Shown: piece by piece, positions 54,438 to 64,000 of the stretch
Layout: each line of letters opens with the position of its first letter
How positions within the stretch are numbered: the stretch's first letter is position 1
Assembly: GCA_949316235.1 (NCBI GenBank)
Contig: OX438744.1
Location: forward strand, 25,655,578-25,719,577
Reading direction: 5' to 3'
DNA length: 64,000 bases
From: Oegoconia quadripuncta
Taxonomy: Eukaryota > Arthropoda > Insecta > Lepidoptera > Autostichidae
Position numbers and translations under genes: made by a program
Notes under the pieces: model-generated
What the model saw: the letters and a program-made list of their open reading frames with translations, nothing else
Database searches by the model: none
Told to the model about the DNA's origin: nothing

Positions 54438-54662
54438 ATGTCAAGTGACGAAGACATGGATCTAACCCCCCGATTTTATAAAAGAACAAGCAAAAACAGT
54501 TTTAGAAAATCGATACGAATACGATCGAAATACGACGAATTTATGAAGTGGCGGTCAGAAAAAAAAGTTAAATCTCTTTCTGAAAGTGTTTTGATATCAT
54601 ATTTTAATGAATTATCTAAGAAGCTACAACTTGTTTTTACTTACCTCACAATAGATATGTAA
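54438..54662 (+). pseudogene. Second, frameshifted copy of the MSSDED ORF
   Basis: It starts MSSDEDMDLTPRFYKRTSKN. An extra C after AACCCC shifts the frame. A later indel restores the MKWRSEKKVKSLSESVL reading, now followed by SYFNELSKK, and the RERYVKAY segment is lost. Compared with the first copy it is clearly decayed. Confidence 0.6.
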
Positions 54663-55618
54663 AGCAGAGTGTTTACCTCGGGTGTAAGCATCAATTGCAT
54701 ACTCGGGCTAATTAGTGCCCTCGCTACGCTCGGGCGCCAAAAACCTCGTATGCAATTGATGTCATACAGCCCTTGGTTAACAATCGACTATTACCATCGC
54801 GTTAGCGTTTACGAAAAAAGTATCTATGAAAAAAATCGTTTTGCAAACTATCCGCTAGAGGCGCTGCATATTTCTACATACAAATCGTCACGTAAACTTG
54901 AAAGCCGTAGTAAAGCTAAGTAGAAACAAAACTCACACTTCGCCCTCAGCTCTAGATATTTGCAGCACGAACTATGTGTTTTTGAAAATGTTAAAAAATT
55001 GAGTTAAAACTGCCCAAAGGAAAAATTTGTGCTACTGTCACTGTAATCTTCTAAATATATAAAGGAAGAAACTGACTGACTGACTGACATATCAACGCAC
55101 AGGCCAAACCGCTGGGTCTAGAGTTTCCAAATTTGGCACGTAGGTTCCTTACGAGGTCTAGGGGAGCACTAAGAAAGGATTTTTCAAAATTCACCCTTTA
55201 AGGGGGTGAAACAGGGGTGGGAAGTTTGTATGAAGAAACAGTATAACTTGGACATTTCGACTATTTTCGACTCGAAACTTCGCAAGAGTACTCCTAGGAA
55301 CAAATAAGCTAATACGTGTTTTGAGATTTTTCGAAAAACAACCCCCTGGGTTGTGAAATGGGGGTTAAAACCGTAAAATCGATATTGGTGTCGTTATTTA
55401 GGTTTTATGGGATGTTGATTTTGAAAATGACATTTATTTTAAGCCAACCCTCTAGGGGTGAGATAGGGGTGGGGGATGATACCAAAAAAGTCTATATTGG
55501 TGTCGTTATTTAGGTTTTTTGGGACGTTGATTGCGAAAATGACATTTATTTTGAAGCTAACCCCTTACGGGTTGTTGCGATAGTGGTAGGGGTTGAAATC
55601 ACAAATTCAAATTGATGT

Positions 55619-55845
55619 CGAAGTCGAAGAGTCAGAGTCGAAGAGTCAATGTCGAAGATTCAAATTCGAAATTCAAAGTCGAAGGCTAAAAGTCGAATAC
55701 TCAAAGTCGAAGACTCAAAGTCGAAAGCTCAAAGTCGAAGGCTCAAAGTCGAAGGCTTAAAATCGAAGGCTCAAAGACGAAGGCTCAAAGTCGAAGGCTC
55801 AAAGTCGAAGACTCAAAGTCGAAGACTCAAAGTCGAAAAGTAAAA
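55619..55845. repeat. 12-bp minisatellite, CTCAAAGTCGAAGG type
   Basis: Variants of TCAAAGTCGAAG(G/A)C recur about eighteen times with substitutions. It passes directly into the second minisatellite, whose unit differs by a few bases, so both may share an origin. Confidence 0.85.
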
Positions 55846-55852
55846 TTCATAG

Positions 55853-56350
55853 TCAAAGTCATGTCAAAGTCATAGTCAAAATCATAGTCAAAGTCATAGT
55901 CATAGGCAAAGTCATAGTCAAAGTCATAGTCAAAGTCATAGTCAAAGTCATAGTCAAAGTCATAGTCAAAGTCATAGTCAAAGTCATAGTCAAAGTCATA
56001 GTCAAAGTCATAGTCAAAGTCATAGTCAAAGTCATAGTCAAAGTCATAGTCAAAGTCATAGTCAAAGTCATAGTCAAAGTCATAGTCAAAGTCATAGTCA
56101 AAGTCATAGTCAAAGTCATAGTCAAAGTCATAGTCAAAGTCATAGTCAAAGTCATAGTCAAAGTCATAGTCAAAGTCATAGTCAAAGTCATAGTCAAAGT
56201 CATAGTCAAAGTCATAGTCAATGTCAAAGTCATAGTCAAAGTCATAGTCATAGTCATAGTCAAAGTCAAAGTCAAAGTCGTAGTCAATGTCATAGTCGAA
56301 GTCATAGTCAAAGTCATAGTTAAAGTTTTAGTCAAAGTCATAGTCAAAGG
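55853..56350. repeat. 12-bp minisatellite, TCATAGTCAAAG unit, about 40 copies
   Basis: The unit TCATAGTCAAAG is repeated with very few changes between about 55910 and 56218 and with more variation at the edges. The open minus-strand frame through it (a Met-Thr-Leu-Thr repeat) is a side effect of the 12-base period and not a gene. Confidence 0.92.
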
Positions 56351-56356
56351 GGTGAA

Positions 56357-56800
56357 TAGAATTTCCAAATTTGGCACGTAGGTTCCTTACGAGGTCTAGG
56401 GGAGCACTAAGAAAGGATTTTTCAAAATTCACCCTTTAAGGGGGTGAAACAGGAGTGGGAAGTTTGTATGAAGAAACAGTATAACTTGGACATTTCGACT
56501 ATTTTCGAATTGAAACTTCGCAAGAGTACTCCTAGGAACAAATAAGCTAATACGTGTTTTGAGATTTTTCGAATTCAACCCCCTGGGTTGTGAAATGGGG
56601 GTTAAAACCATAAAATCGATATTGGTGTCGTTATTTAGGTTTTATGGGATGTTGATTATGAAAATGACATTTATTTTAAGTTAACCCTCTAGGGTTGAGA
56701 TAGGGGTGGGGGTTGATACCAAAAAAGTCAATATTGGTGTCATTATTTAGGTTTTTTGGGACATTGATTACGAAAATGCCATTTGTTTTGAAGCTAACCC
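56357..56800. repeat. Second copy of the Helitron 5' subterminal region
   Basis: It repeats 55119-55589, starting TTTCCAAATTTGGCACGTAG and continuing through GGGAGCACTAAGAAAGG, GGGGTGAAACAGG and ATCGATATTGGTGTCGTTAT, in the same orientation. The two copies differ by scattered substitutions and small indels. The minisatellites lie between them. Confidence 0.85.
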
Positions 56801-56830
56801 CTTGGGGTTAGAGAATGAGATAAGGGTGAG

Positions 56831-57286
56831 TTGAACACTTTGAACCCACCGGGTATGCCATATCACAGACTTTTACTACGTGTGGGTGCACCTGTTATGT
56901 TATTGAGAAATTTAAAGCCACCCAAACTTTGTAACGGTACTAGGGTGCAAGTCAAGGCTTTGCACCGGAACGTAGTAGAGGCCACTATTTTAACAGGACC
57001 TGCTCAGGGAGAAACAGTGTTTGTACCGCGTATTCCATTAATACCAAATGATCTTCCCTTTGAATTCAAAAGGCTTCAGTTTCCACTAAAGGTCTGTTTT
57101 GCCATGACAATAAATAAGTCGCAGGGGCAAACTCTCAAATTCGCCGGAGTAGACCTACGACAGGACTGTTTCTCTCACGGTCAGTTCTATGTGGCATGCT
57201 CCCGTGTAAGTTCACCTCAAAGTTTGGTTCTATTGCTACCACCTTCAAACATGGCAAAAAATGTTGTTTATAAGGAAGTACTTTAA
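56831..57286 (+). pseudogene. C-terminal Pif1-type helicase fragment of a Helitron
   Basis: The open frame (151 residues from the first in-frame start-like TTG) reads LRVGAPVMLLRNL, LCNGTRVQV, FAMTINKSQGQTLK (residues 90-103) and HGQFYVACSRVS (116-127). These are helicase motifs near the C-terminus of Helitron Rep-Hel proteins. The N-terminal Rep nuclease and the Walker motifs are absent; the upstream sequence is the duplicated 5' segment. The fragment itself has no internal stop. Confidence 0.8.
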
Positions 57287-57540
57287 TAAATATAAACTAC
57301 TTACTTTAATAAATATAAAGTACTTTAATAAATAGAAAGGTCTTTTAATGGATCCATGTCTTAATTCATTTACCTGGCAAAACATCAACATGGTTCCACA
57401 TACCTGTTATCTGCCCAGGGTCTTTTCCTGTTTGAGATAAACTCTACATGGTAATTTTTCTGCTGAATGTATTCCCGTGGGAAAGTAATAAAGTGTTGAT
57501 TCATGTAGTCTACGCGGACGAAGTCGCGGGCAGCTGCTAG

Positions 57541-58075
57541 TATTTTATAAGTGAGCATTCTGGAGTCACGTGTTGCTGAAATCACTTCTCATATGCAGAA
57601 ACTGCTTTGATTATAGTTTATATATAAATAGCGCCCCCGAAAGTCCCATAAACAAAATGTATTCTTCAAAAGCAATATTAGTTGTAGATGCCCTTGTGAA
57701 AAGGGGCAGCGCAAATCATGAACTTTTTGACATTGTTTGTGCATAAGTAGATATATTACCTATAGTGCTTTGTAGTTTCGCCACGTAAAAAGAATAGAAC
57801 CAACCCGTCTCTTCCCGTGGGTGTTGTAAAAGGAGACGAAGGGACTTTCCACCAAGAAACAACTATAGATTTGCACGTTTCAACGGCGATGGAGGCTCAT
57901 TCACAGCACTGTACATTTCTGTATATTTCGTAAGGTGAATCGTGGATCTGGTTTCAAATACCTATGTTTGGAATACTCAAACGCTTTAGTTTGGGATATT
58001 CTGACCACCCCATTTGGGATAAAGGTGACTTTATGTACCTATATGTTTACGGGGGCGATGGGGGCTCACTCCCGG
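57541..58075. repeat. Dispersed repeat region
   Basis: 57805-57870 repeats the CCGTCTCTTCCCGTGG motif of 23930. 57925-58030 shares TATTTCGTAAGGTGAATC and TCTGACCACCCCATTTGGGA with 44460 and 58850. No gene is visible. Confidence 0.5.
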
Positions 58076-58840
58076 CATATGTACATTTCTGCTGCGTATG
58101 CAGTCAAAAAAATCAGAAATTTAACAGACGTTCATACCGCAAGACTGGTTTACTTTAGCTAGTTCCACAGTTTGATGTCATATGGCATATTGTTGTGGGG
58201 AAACGCTGCTGACATACATATGATTTTTGTTCTGCAGAAGCGTGCTATTCGTGCCATTTATAAATTAGGACCTAGAGAGTCTCTTAGAGATAAGTTTAAG
58301 GAAATTAATATCTTAACAATGGCATCTCAATACATTTATGAGAATTTGTTATATGCAAAAAAAAATATAACCTTATTCGCTAAAAATAGTGATAGGCACA
58401 ATGTTAATACAAGGAATAAGAACCAGTTATCTATTTATGTTAGCCGACTTCACAAAGTTAGTAAATCCTTCAAAGGGCAATGTATACGCTTTTATAATAA
58501 GGTTCCAGTAGACATTCAAAATATGCCTTTAAATAAATTTAAAGCAATCATAAAACAGAAATTATTAACAAAAGGCTATTATAAAATCACTGACTATTTG
58601 AATGATAACTTGATAAGCAAGCATGGACATAGCTGTCTATTCATATAATTATCAAATCGCAACCTATAATCTGTTTAAAAGAGCAACCCTAGAGTTTCTT
58701 GCTCGTTCTTCTCTGGGGAGTCAGCTTTGTGAATGAGCAGTAAATTTAAACTATAATGTAATATTAATATTAATAGTGACGTTTTCAAGTGATAATTTTA
58801 TCCTATGAAATAAAAATATTTTGATTTTGATTTTGATTTT
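58076..58840 (+). pseudogene. C-terminal fragment of a non-LTR reverse transcriptase with 3' UTR
   Basis: The plus strand reads [20 protein letters not shown], a stop, then [18 protein letters not shown] sequence, [20 protein letters not shown] and VDIQNMPLNKFKAIIKQKLL, and ends near 58648. The 3' UTR carries AAAAGAGCAACCCTAGAGTT and a TTTTGA microsatellite. It is the same family as 22302-23306 but a better preserved copy, with a 158-codon open frame (58172-58648). Confidence 0.8.
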
Positions 58841-59150
58841 GATTCTGTATGGTGAACCGTGGATGTTGTTTTCTGGAACACCCAAACGCTCAGGTTTGGG
58901 TTATCTCTGACCACCCCATTTGGGATAAAGGTCGTAACGTTATTTATATTATTTATCAACCAAATGATAAGTCCGTGTAGTAAACAGTCAATTTCCAATG
59001 TCAAATCTCTTATGGATGCCAATAGCCACTTAATCAAGAGTTCGTAAATTTATACAGAGATAAACATTGCATTTATAACGTAAGTTATGTATGTATAGAT
59101 CTATGTACGAGTAGCTGTTGAGGAGAACGAACTAAACATTTTGTGGAGAT

Positions 59151-59890
59151 TATATTGGGTCTTTACCTATGAAATTGGAGATTTTTTTTCTTCAGTAATC
59201 ATATGTACCAATTCCTGCGATTTTCAAAGCTATACCCAAATTTGTTTGTTATTTGGAAAATGGAATATTATTTCAAGGTTTCACATGAAATATTTTTTAA
59301 TTTCTGGGCTAAATCACATAATAAAAAAAAATTTAAACAGAGCTCTTTTCATGTGCTTCCCATAATCATTTTATTTACAATGCATATTGCTGCAACAATT
59401 TTGTGTACAATAAAGATATTAAGATTAAGATATATTTCTTAGATTCGCTGAAACTTTTATAAAGCGGTTACTTTTAAAAATTAACGCTGCCTATACTTAA
59501 CTTAATGTTATCCGATAATACACACAAAGCTTAGCTAAATTTGGATTTGCCGTTCCCAAAAAAAAACTAAAATGTTTGTATAGAGAAAACGGTCTTAATG
59601 AAATTCTTTATACAAAATACTAATTTCATTATCTAGTATCCATAGTACAAGCTTTGCTTAGTTTGGGACTAGATGATTAGTGTAAGTGTCCGAAATATTT
59701 AATTATTAGTTATTATGGGAAGCACATGAAAAGACCTCTGTTAATTTTTTTTATTATGTGATTTAGCCTAGAAATTAAAAAATATTTCATGTGAAACCTT
59801 GAAAGAATATTCCATTTTCCAAATAACAAACAAATTTGGGTATAGCTTTGAAAATCGCAGGAATTGGTACATATGATTACTGAAGATATG
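59151..59890. mobile_element. Two opposed copies of the TA-type MITE
   Basis: 59151-59630 resembles the MITE at 8144-8519 (TTGGGTCTTTACCTATGAAA start) but contains an extra 90-base segment and loses its right end. 59715-59890 is an inverted fragment of the same element (TTTCATGTGAAACCTTGAAA). The pair forms an imperfect palindrome. Confidence 0.7.
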
Positions 59891-60468
59891 ATTACCCAAT
59901 ACTTTTAAATACAAGCTTTTAATGCTCCATCATGATTTTTACATATAATTCTAGTATAAAAACAAGTAACATAAAATCTATCAAAGAGTTCCAGTATCAA
60001 TCTTCTGGTTCCATCTTCAGATCGTCGTCATCATGTGTAAGTGCTCATGGCAATAAAACAAACTAGCCCAAATTCGACTATCCTGCCATTTGCCATCAGG
60101 GAAGTCCAGTCCCTACATCCCGGCTCCATTATCAGATCAGCTCTATGGTACCATAATATTGCATTGTCACCGAACTTATATAAATATCCCAGCTCCATCA
60201 GATACCAGCAATTGGTTGAAAAATGCTTGCAAATAAAAGCTTGTATTAATAAAAACGCCATGTCCGTTCGTATGTCTCCTTTGTGAATCCTATATTATTC
60301 ATAAATTCTCATACCCCGACGTCACAGATCTGTGACGGCGGCCATTATTTAGCTGGTGCGTCTGCTTAGTCTGGTAAATGCCGAGTGTTATACGAAGGCG
60401 GTTATTAAACATATGATATTGTTACGGGCATTAATTGTACCTACAATGAATTTTAATACATTTTCCAG
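59890..60468. other. Upstream flank of scramblase gene 3 exon
   Basis: A repeat containing TCCATTATCAGATCAGCTCT and TGCATTGTCACCGAACTTAT occupies about 60000-60290. 60320-60380 has CpG-rich words (CGACGTCACAGATCTGTGAC) next to a GTAAAT donor-like site, which might be a 5' exon of gene 3. I could not confirm an upstream coding exon. Confidence 0.35.
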
Positions 60469-63400
60469 GTCTAACCCAGCTCTTACCTCTCGACAACGTG
60501 CTGGTGAAAGAGAAAAAAAGCGGATTGGCCTCCAGTAAATTCTTGGTGACCGCTCTTGACGGCACTGTCATATTCAAAGAGCGTCTTACGTTCTCCGGTA
60601 GCAGATCAAAAAACTTCACTATACATCTGAGAGATGGACAGGGCAACGAGGTGAGGAAATGATTGGAAGAAGGAATGGAAAATTTATTTAAACCCATCTC
60701 ATGACACAAACAATCAGCTACAAGTATTACACAGTCGAGACACATACAAAAACTAAACATTGTGTTTGCCGTCTAATTGTCGGTGTCGCAAGGTGGAGTC
60801 AAAAAGGTCTCCAACTCAGCATGGGTTGTAGCCGTTCACTACAACGCTGGTTTTCAGTGGAGCCTCCAAATGACGCAAGGACTCTGGTCAACAAATACAC
60901 ATACAAATAATAATTGTATTTAATAGGAATAATCGGCTGTTTACATGCGAGGATACATATATGTAACTACATCTCTTTATCTCAATAATTGAATTGCACC
61001 TTCACCATTCTCACATGTCCATAGCCTCTTCCATGGGAGAGGGTACAAACCCTCCACCTTCCCATGGCCCCATCAACCATCATGGTTATACGGGCCGAAT
61101 CATTGAGAGATGTGCCCGGTACTTGCTCGGGGCTCTTTCCCGGTGGCAATTTGCTTGACTCTCGACAAATTATTTAACTCTTTGTCCTTGTCCCTATGGC
61201 CAAATCTCCCCATTCTGGGGCTTGACAGTACAGACACGGCCGCTTTGCTCTCCGGAAGCCGGTCCCGTCTTTGGTGTTTGTTCTCTTCTTCAATTTCGAG
61301 TCGAACTCGACTCCCGTGCCACGCGTGTGCAAATCTACTAAGGCTCACGAAGTTCGCCTCTGTCCTCACGATGGGAGACGGTACAGGCCATAATCCCCCA
61401 GGAGGTGGTGGTGGTTTTATGTTAAATTAATGGTCACCTAATATTCAACGCTTTTAATTCGCCCCTGTAAGCCATCGACTTGGCTTATCGCTTTAAACTT
61501 GAAAACACCTTCCTCAAAGGCCGGCAACGCATCTGTGACCCTTTTGGTGTTGCTTTCCATCAGGTGACCCGCATGCTCGTTTGCCGCCCTCTCATAAAAA
61601 AAAAAAGCTTGGACTATTTAACATGCTCTCCGAAGCACGGAAAAACTTTTATTAAAATGTGATCAATGGTCCACCCATCCATTTCTTCAAAATTTGTCCT
61701 ACGAGGATACAGAGAAGTTATTGACTGTCTTGAAATAGCCTTTAAGCATAGATTTATTCTATACTTATACCTACTTTATTTATATAAATCTAGTTTGTAC
61801 CCACAAATGGTTATATTATTTTAATTTATAGAAGCCCTAGCTTCGCCTGAAACACAGGATTTTCTTTGTTCAGGCACTAGTGGTACAGTTGCAATTCAGT
61901 ATTATTATGTAGATTCTATGTTTCAATGTACCATTTGAATTAATATTTGATTTGATTTGATTGATTTGATCCAAGGCATCGACCACATTCCATGACTGCG
62001 CCAGACATTGCTTAAGTTTGTTAATCGAGTAGCTAATCGACTGCGCCACGAGTATTTCACTGTGTTTGTGTGTGACAACATGAGTGAAGGAATGAGCTAA
62101 CTTCAGCTTAAGTCCCGCAAAACAGGCGACATTACAGGACATGTCTTCTAAAGTCAGTCCACAAGAGATCGCGGGAACGGAAATAGCTGGTAGCACACGG
62201 TAATCAGGTGGGACACGCTAATCTCCAGGTCTAATAGCCATACGCTATTGGACCTGGAGATTAGCGTGTCCCATCTGATATTCAAATTCAAAAAAAGTTT
62301 TCCTTCGTAAATTATTAGAATAACATTTGAAATCGTTTTTTTTTTATCCACACCGGGTTAGCACTTGACCTCAATCACACCTGATGTTGAGTGAAGATGA
62401 GGCCTAGGGTGGTAGCGTACAAACACGGAAAACGGGAAATCGTAATGCAATACAACGCTCATTCACAAAGCAGACTCCCCAGAGAAGAACGAGCAACAAT
62501 TTCAGGGGTTGCTCTTTTTAAATTGACTTGAGGCAATAAACATTTTTTTATTTATTAATTATTTAAATAAGTATTCTTACAATTTACAATAGTTTCCAAA
62601 TTTTGAACTTACTAACATTGCAAGCGAAATGCAAGCTTGTAAAAATATTACCTATGATACCGGCTCCGACTCCGACCTAAAATAATTGAGAAATTTTGTC
62701 TTGTCTTTGTTTTTTTTTTATAGATCTAACCGTAACCGTAGTCGGGTTTTTATAATTTTTTCTTAATATTCTTGTCCTTTCAAAAGGGCGCCGCCCCGCT
62801 TGGAATTTTCTAGTATGAAACTATAAAAAACCCATTATAACAGTGTCTGTGTTGCATTTTCTAAAATGTAGGTATATTTCGTATAATTTCAGGTGATCAA
62901 ATTGAAAAGAAAATGCTACCTGTTTAGGCCCAAGAAGTTGGAGGTATATCTATGCGGCAAACTCTTCAGCATAGTTTGGTAAGAAAAAAAAATACCCCGG
63001 AACAGTCACGTGAAACGTGTTCCGGTTGTTGGGAGAAGATAAACAGCAGCTGTGGTCTGATCGAGGGTTTATTGTTGAAATGCTGCACCGATTGGAAAAG
63101 AAAGAAAACTGGCCCGCGCCAGTATATATTTAGATTTGCGCCATCTATCGGATTGTCCTGGAACCCGTGAGAAAGGTACACTTGTACCTATTGAAGTGAA
63201 TAAATTGATTAGTGGTGGGTTCACGGGTTCGCCGATAGATGGCGCCAGTCTTTACATTTTGTGCCGACAGCGTCAGGCGAGGTTCTATACTGAACAACGG
63301 TTGCTAATGTTGGATGGAGTATATTATAACCGTGCTTCGTATCTGTGTGTTGCGTGTGTGCTTTTCTGTGTTGCATGTGTGCATTTGTGTATTGCTGTGT

Positions 63401-63570
63401 GCATTTGTGTACTGCATGTGTGCAGTTGTGTATTGCGTGTAATAAATAATCATGTATTCGGCAGGGATAAGGACGCGTGGTGTACAGTCCTCTTTATACA
63501 CGACATCAACGACCAGTGTGTGCTGAGGGTCAAGCGACCCTTCGATGAAAATATGGAATCCGTATATGAG
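60469..63570 (+). CDS. Phospholipid scramblase-type protein, gene 3 (partial)
   Basis: Three exons are visible: 60469-60650 (after TTTTCCAG, before GTGAGG), 62893-62978 (after ATTTCAG, before GTAAG) and 63465-63570 (after TCGGCAG, before GTATAT). Phases 2, 0, 2 match. They encode TQLLPLDNVLVKEKKSG, then KLEVYLCGKLFSIV, then LFIHDINDQCVLRVKRPFDE, aligned to gene 2 exons 1-3. The exon with the FPxDLDV motif and the terminal helix exon should lie past the right edge. The first exon shown starts in phase 2, so at least one more coding exon is upstream and was not identified. The reading frames are intact in the exons shown. Confidence 0.85.
60651..62892 (+). other. Long intron of scramblase gene 3
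   Basis: 61010-61470 may be the 5' part of a LINE: an open frame there ends MGDGTGHNPPGGGGG, but no domain is recognised. 61479-61612 is a 3' piece of the LINE at 15519-16336 ([14 protein letters not shown]). 62341-62450 is a SINE family B fragment on the minus strand and 62450-62550 a LINE tail. A strong hairpin lies at 62203-62279. Confidence 0.55.
62203..62279. other. Long hairpin, 36-base arms, 5-base loop
   Basis: The left arm 62203-62238 (ATCAGGTGGGACACGCTAAT start) pairs with the right arm 62244-62279 with two mismatches, around the loop CATAC. No ORF is involved. It could be a small foldback repeat or, if transcribed, a source of small RNA. Confidence 0.65.
63134..63246. repeat. Inverted GCGCCATCTATCGG repeat
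   Basis: GCGCCATCTATCGG near 63137 is mirrored by CCGATAGATGGCGC near 63231, and inside them AACCCGTGA is mirrored by TCACGGGTT. The pair looks like the ends of a roughly 110-base MITE in the second intron of scramblase gene 3. Confidence 0.6.
63343..63441. repeat. ~21-bp tandem repeat before a scramblase exon
   Basis: Variants of GTGTTGCATGTGTGCATTT recur about five times and end 24 bases before the exon at 63465. Because it occupies the branch-point region, its length could influence splicing; that is an inference. Confidence 0.65.
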
Positions 63571-63804
63571 GTATATCTAGACGATTTACCTAGTTAGTTG
63601 GTAACTCCGGAAGTCAAAAGTTCGGATAATTTCATTCTGTCACCTTACATATAAATACAAAACCATATACAAATTCCTAGAAATACTCTTTCTGTTTCAA
63701 TAACTTTTTTTGAATTTATTCTTTCATATTTCTTCCTACATAGCAATCGTCTCGTCAGAAGTCTATTTCTGCCAGAGTTTAATATTACAGTAAATAAATA
63801 AAAT

Positions 63805-64000
63805 TAATATGCACATACACACAGCGCCATCTAGTTCACACTAAGCAACTAAACTTGTATTACCAAATGGTTAATATACTACACAAATATCTTTTCTTTT
63901 TAAACGACTTCAAAAAAGGAGCCTTCTGTATTCGGGGCGTATTTTTTTTTGTAAATAAATACAAATATAGGAAAATGTCCATAAACTTTTTTTTTATTCA
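63805..64000 (-). repeat. SINE family A interrupted by a CGACTTCAAAAAAGGAG fragment
   Basis: The tail end (TAAATAAATAAA at 63793) and the body with CAGCGCCATCTAG are followed at about 63900-63950 by AAACGACTTCAAAAAAGGAG and TTCGGGGCGTATTTTTT. The SINE body then resumes (GTAAATAAATACAAATATAG, TGTCCATAA) to the window edge. Confidence 0.6.

Larger units (their letters stand above)
53170..54943 (+). mobile_element. Duplicated block with possible terminal inverted repeats
   Basis: A segment starting TTACATATCTCTTGCTCTGT occurs at 53201 and again at 54025, period 824; the second copy is shortened to about 770 bases. GCGAAGTGTGAGTTTTGT at 53170-53187 is mirrored by ACAAAACTCACACTTCGC at 54926-54943, so the tandem pair lies between inverted ends. 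Each copy carries a MSSDED ORF and an inverted ATCAATTGCATAC / GTATGCAATTGAT pair. No clear target duplication was seen. Confidence 0.65.
55047..57540 (+). mobile_element. Helitron remnant with helicase C-terminus and minisatellite
   Basis: The left end is TCTTCTAAATATATAAAGG, after a host A (55046). The right end is a GC hairpin (CTACGCGGACGAAGTCGCGG) followed by GCAGCTGCTAG at 57540, with a host T next. This is a Helitron layout. Inside are one 5' subterminal segment (55119-55589), two minisatellites, a second copy of the segment (56357-56800), and the last 151 codons of a helicase. The Rep domain and most of the helicase are missing, so the copy is not autonomous. Confidence 0.8.

Noticed and set aside
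55853..56350. CRISPR-like repeat array
   Set aside because: The repeats are directly adjacent 12-mers without unique spacers, and the genome is eukaryotic.
55859..56377. 172-codon minus-strand ORF of Met-Thr-Leu-Thr repeats
   Set aside because: It is the translation of a 12-base minisatellite, which stays open in a frame by its period. There is no start context, domain or flanking gene structure.
60031..60286. 76-81 codon ORFs on both strands
   Set aside because: The region is a dispersed repeat with CCATTATCAGATCAGCTC words. The frames are opposite shadows without domain signals.
61110..61430. 106-codon ORF ending in a glycine run
   Set aside because: No domain is recognised and the opposite strand is open as well. 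It may be LINE 5' sequence, but this could not be supported.

Overview
The window looks like one intergenic and intronic stretch of an insect genome, most probably a moth or butterfly. It is AT-rich, with spliced genes with GT-AG introns, many tRNA-derived SINEs, APE-type and RTE-type non-LTR retrotransposon debris, Helitrons ending in a GC hairpin plus CTAG, and short TA- or TTA-flanked MITEs. The lepidopteran assignment rests on the style of the repeats and is an inference. No bacterial gene, CRISPR array, rRNA or credible free-standing tRNA gene is visible.

Host-like genes. Three tandem plus-strand genes encode phospholipid scramblase-type proteins. Gene 1 (4356-7553) lacks its 5' exons in the window. 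Gene 2 (17604-23884) has a first exon that joins a retrotransposon Gag-like segment in frame to the first scramblase segment, and no terminal exon was found. Gene 3 (60469-63570) runs off the right edge. Intron phases agree across the three copies, which supports the exon calls. On the minus strand, a seven-exon gene (38730 to 30956) encodes a protein of about 533 residues with an N-terminal SAM domain, SAMD3-like. Eight bases after its stop comes an intronless 809-codon ORF (30947 to 28518) with two N-terminal C2H2-like fingers and a D/D/E pattern like a DNA transposase. A decayed copy of the SAM gene region lies in opposite orientation at 26.8-28.4 kb.

Mobile DNA by region. 0-4 kb: a minus-strand APE-type non-LTR element with its ORF1 broken by a SINE and its ORF2 by a frameshift. 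9300-14410: a complete Ty3/Gypsy-type LTR retrotransposon with identical 148-bp LTRs, a 5-bp target duplication and one intact 1575-codon Gag-Pol ORF. 15-17 kb: nested RTE, non-LTR and SINE fragments. 20.8-21.2 kb: a foldback element. 22.2-23.6 kb: a non-LTR element nested in a SINE. 24.6-25.6 kb: a 192-bp satellite. 42.4-44.3 kb: a 403-bp satellite. 46.8-47.1 kb: a short Helitron. 49.0-49.7 kb: a 269-bp nearly perfect inverted repeat. 53.2-54.9 kb: a duplicated block with a tyrosine-recombinase-like N-terminal ORF. 55047-57540: a Helitron remnant carrying the C-terminal part of its helicase and about forty copies of a 12-bp minisatellite. Several MITEs lie between these.

How it fits together. 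A scramblase cluster has been inflated by waves of insertion, some recent (LTR element, 49-kb inverted repeat) and some old (LINE fragments). The points most worth following up are the Gag-scramblase fusion exon, the tightly packed SAM plus DDE two-ORF unit with its inverted relic, and the Helitron with a minisatellite between two copies of its 5' region.
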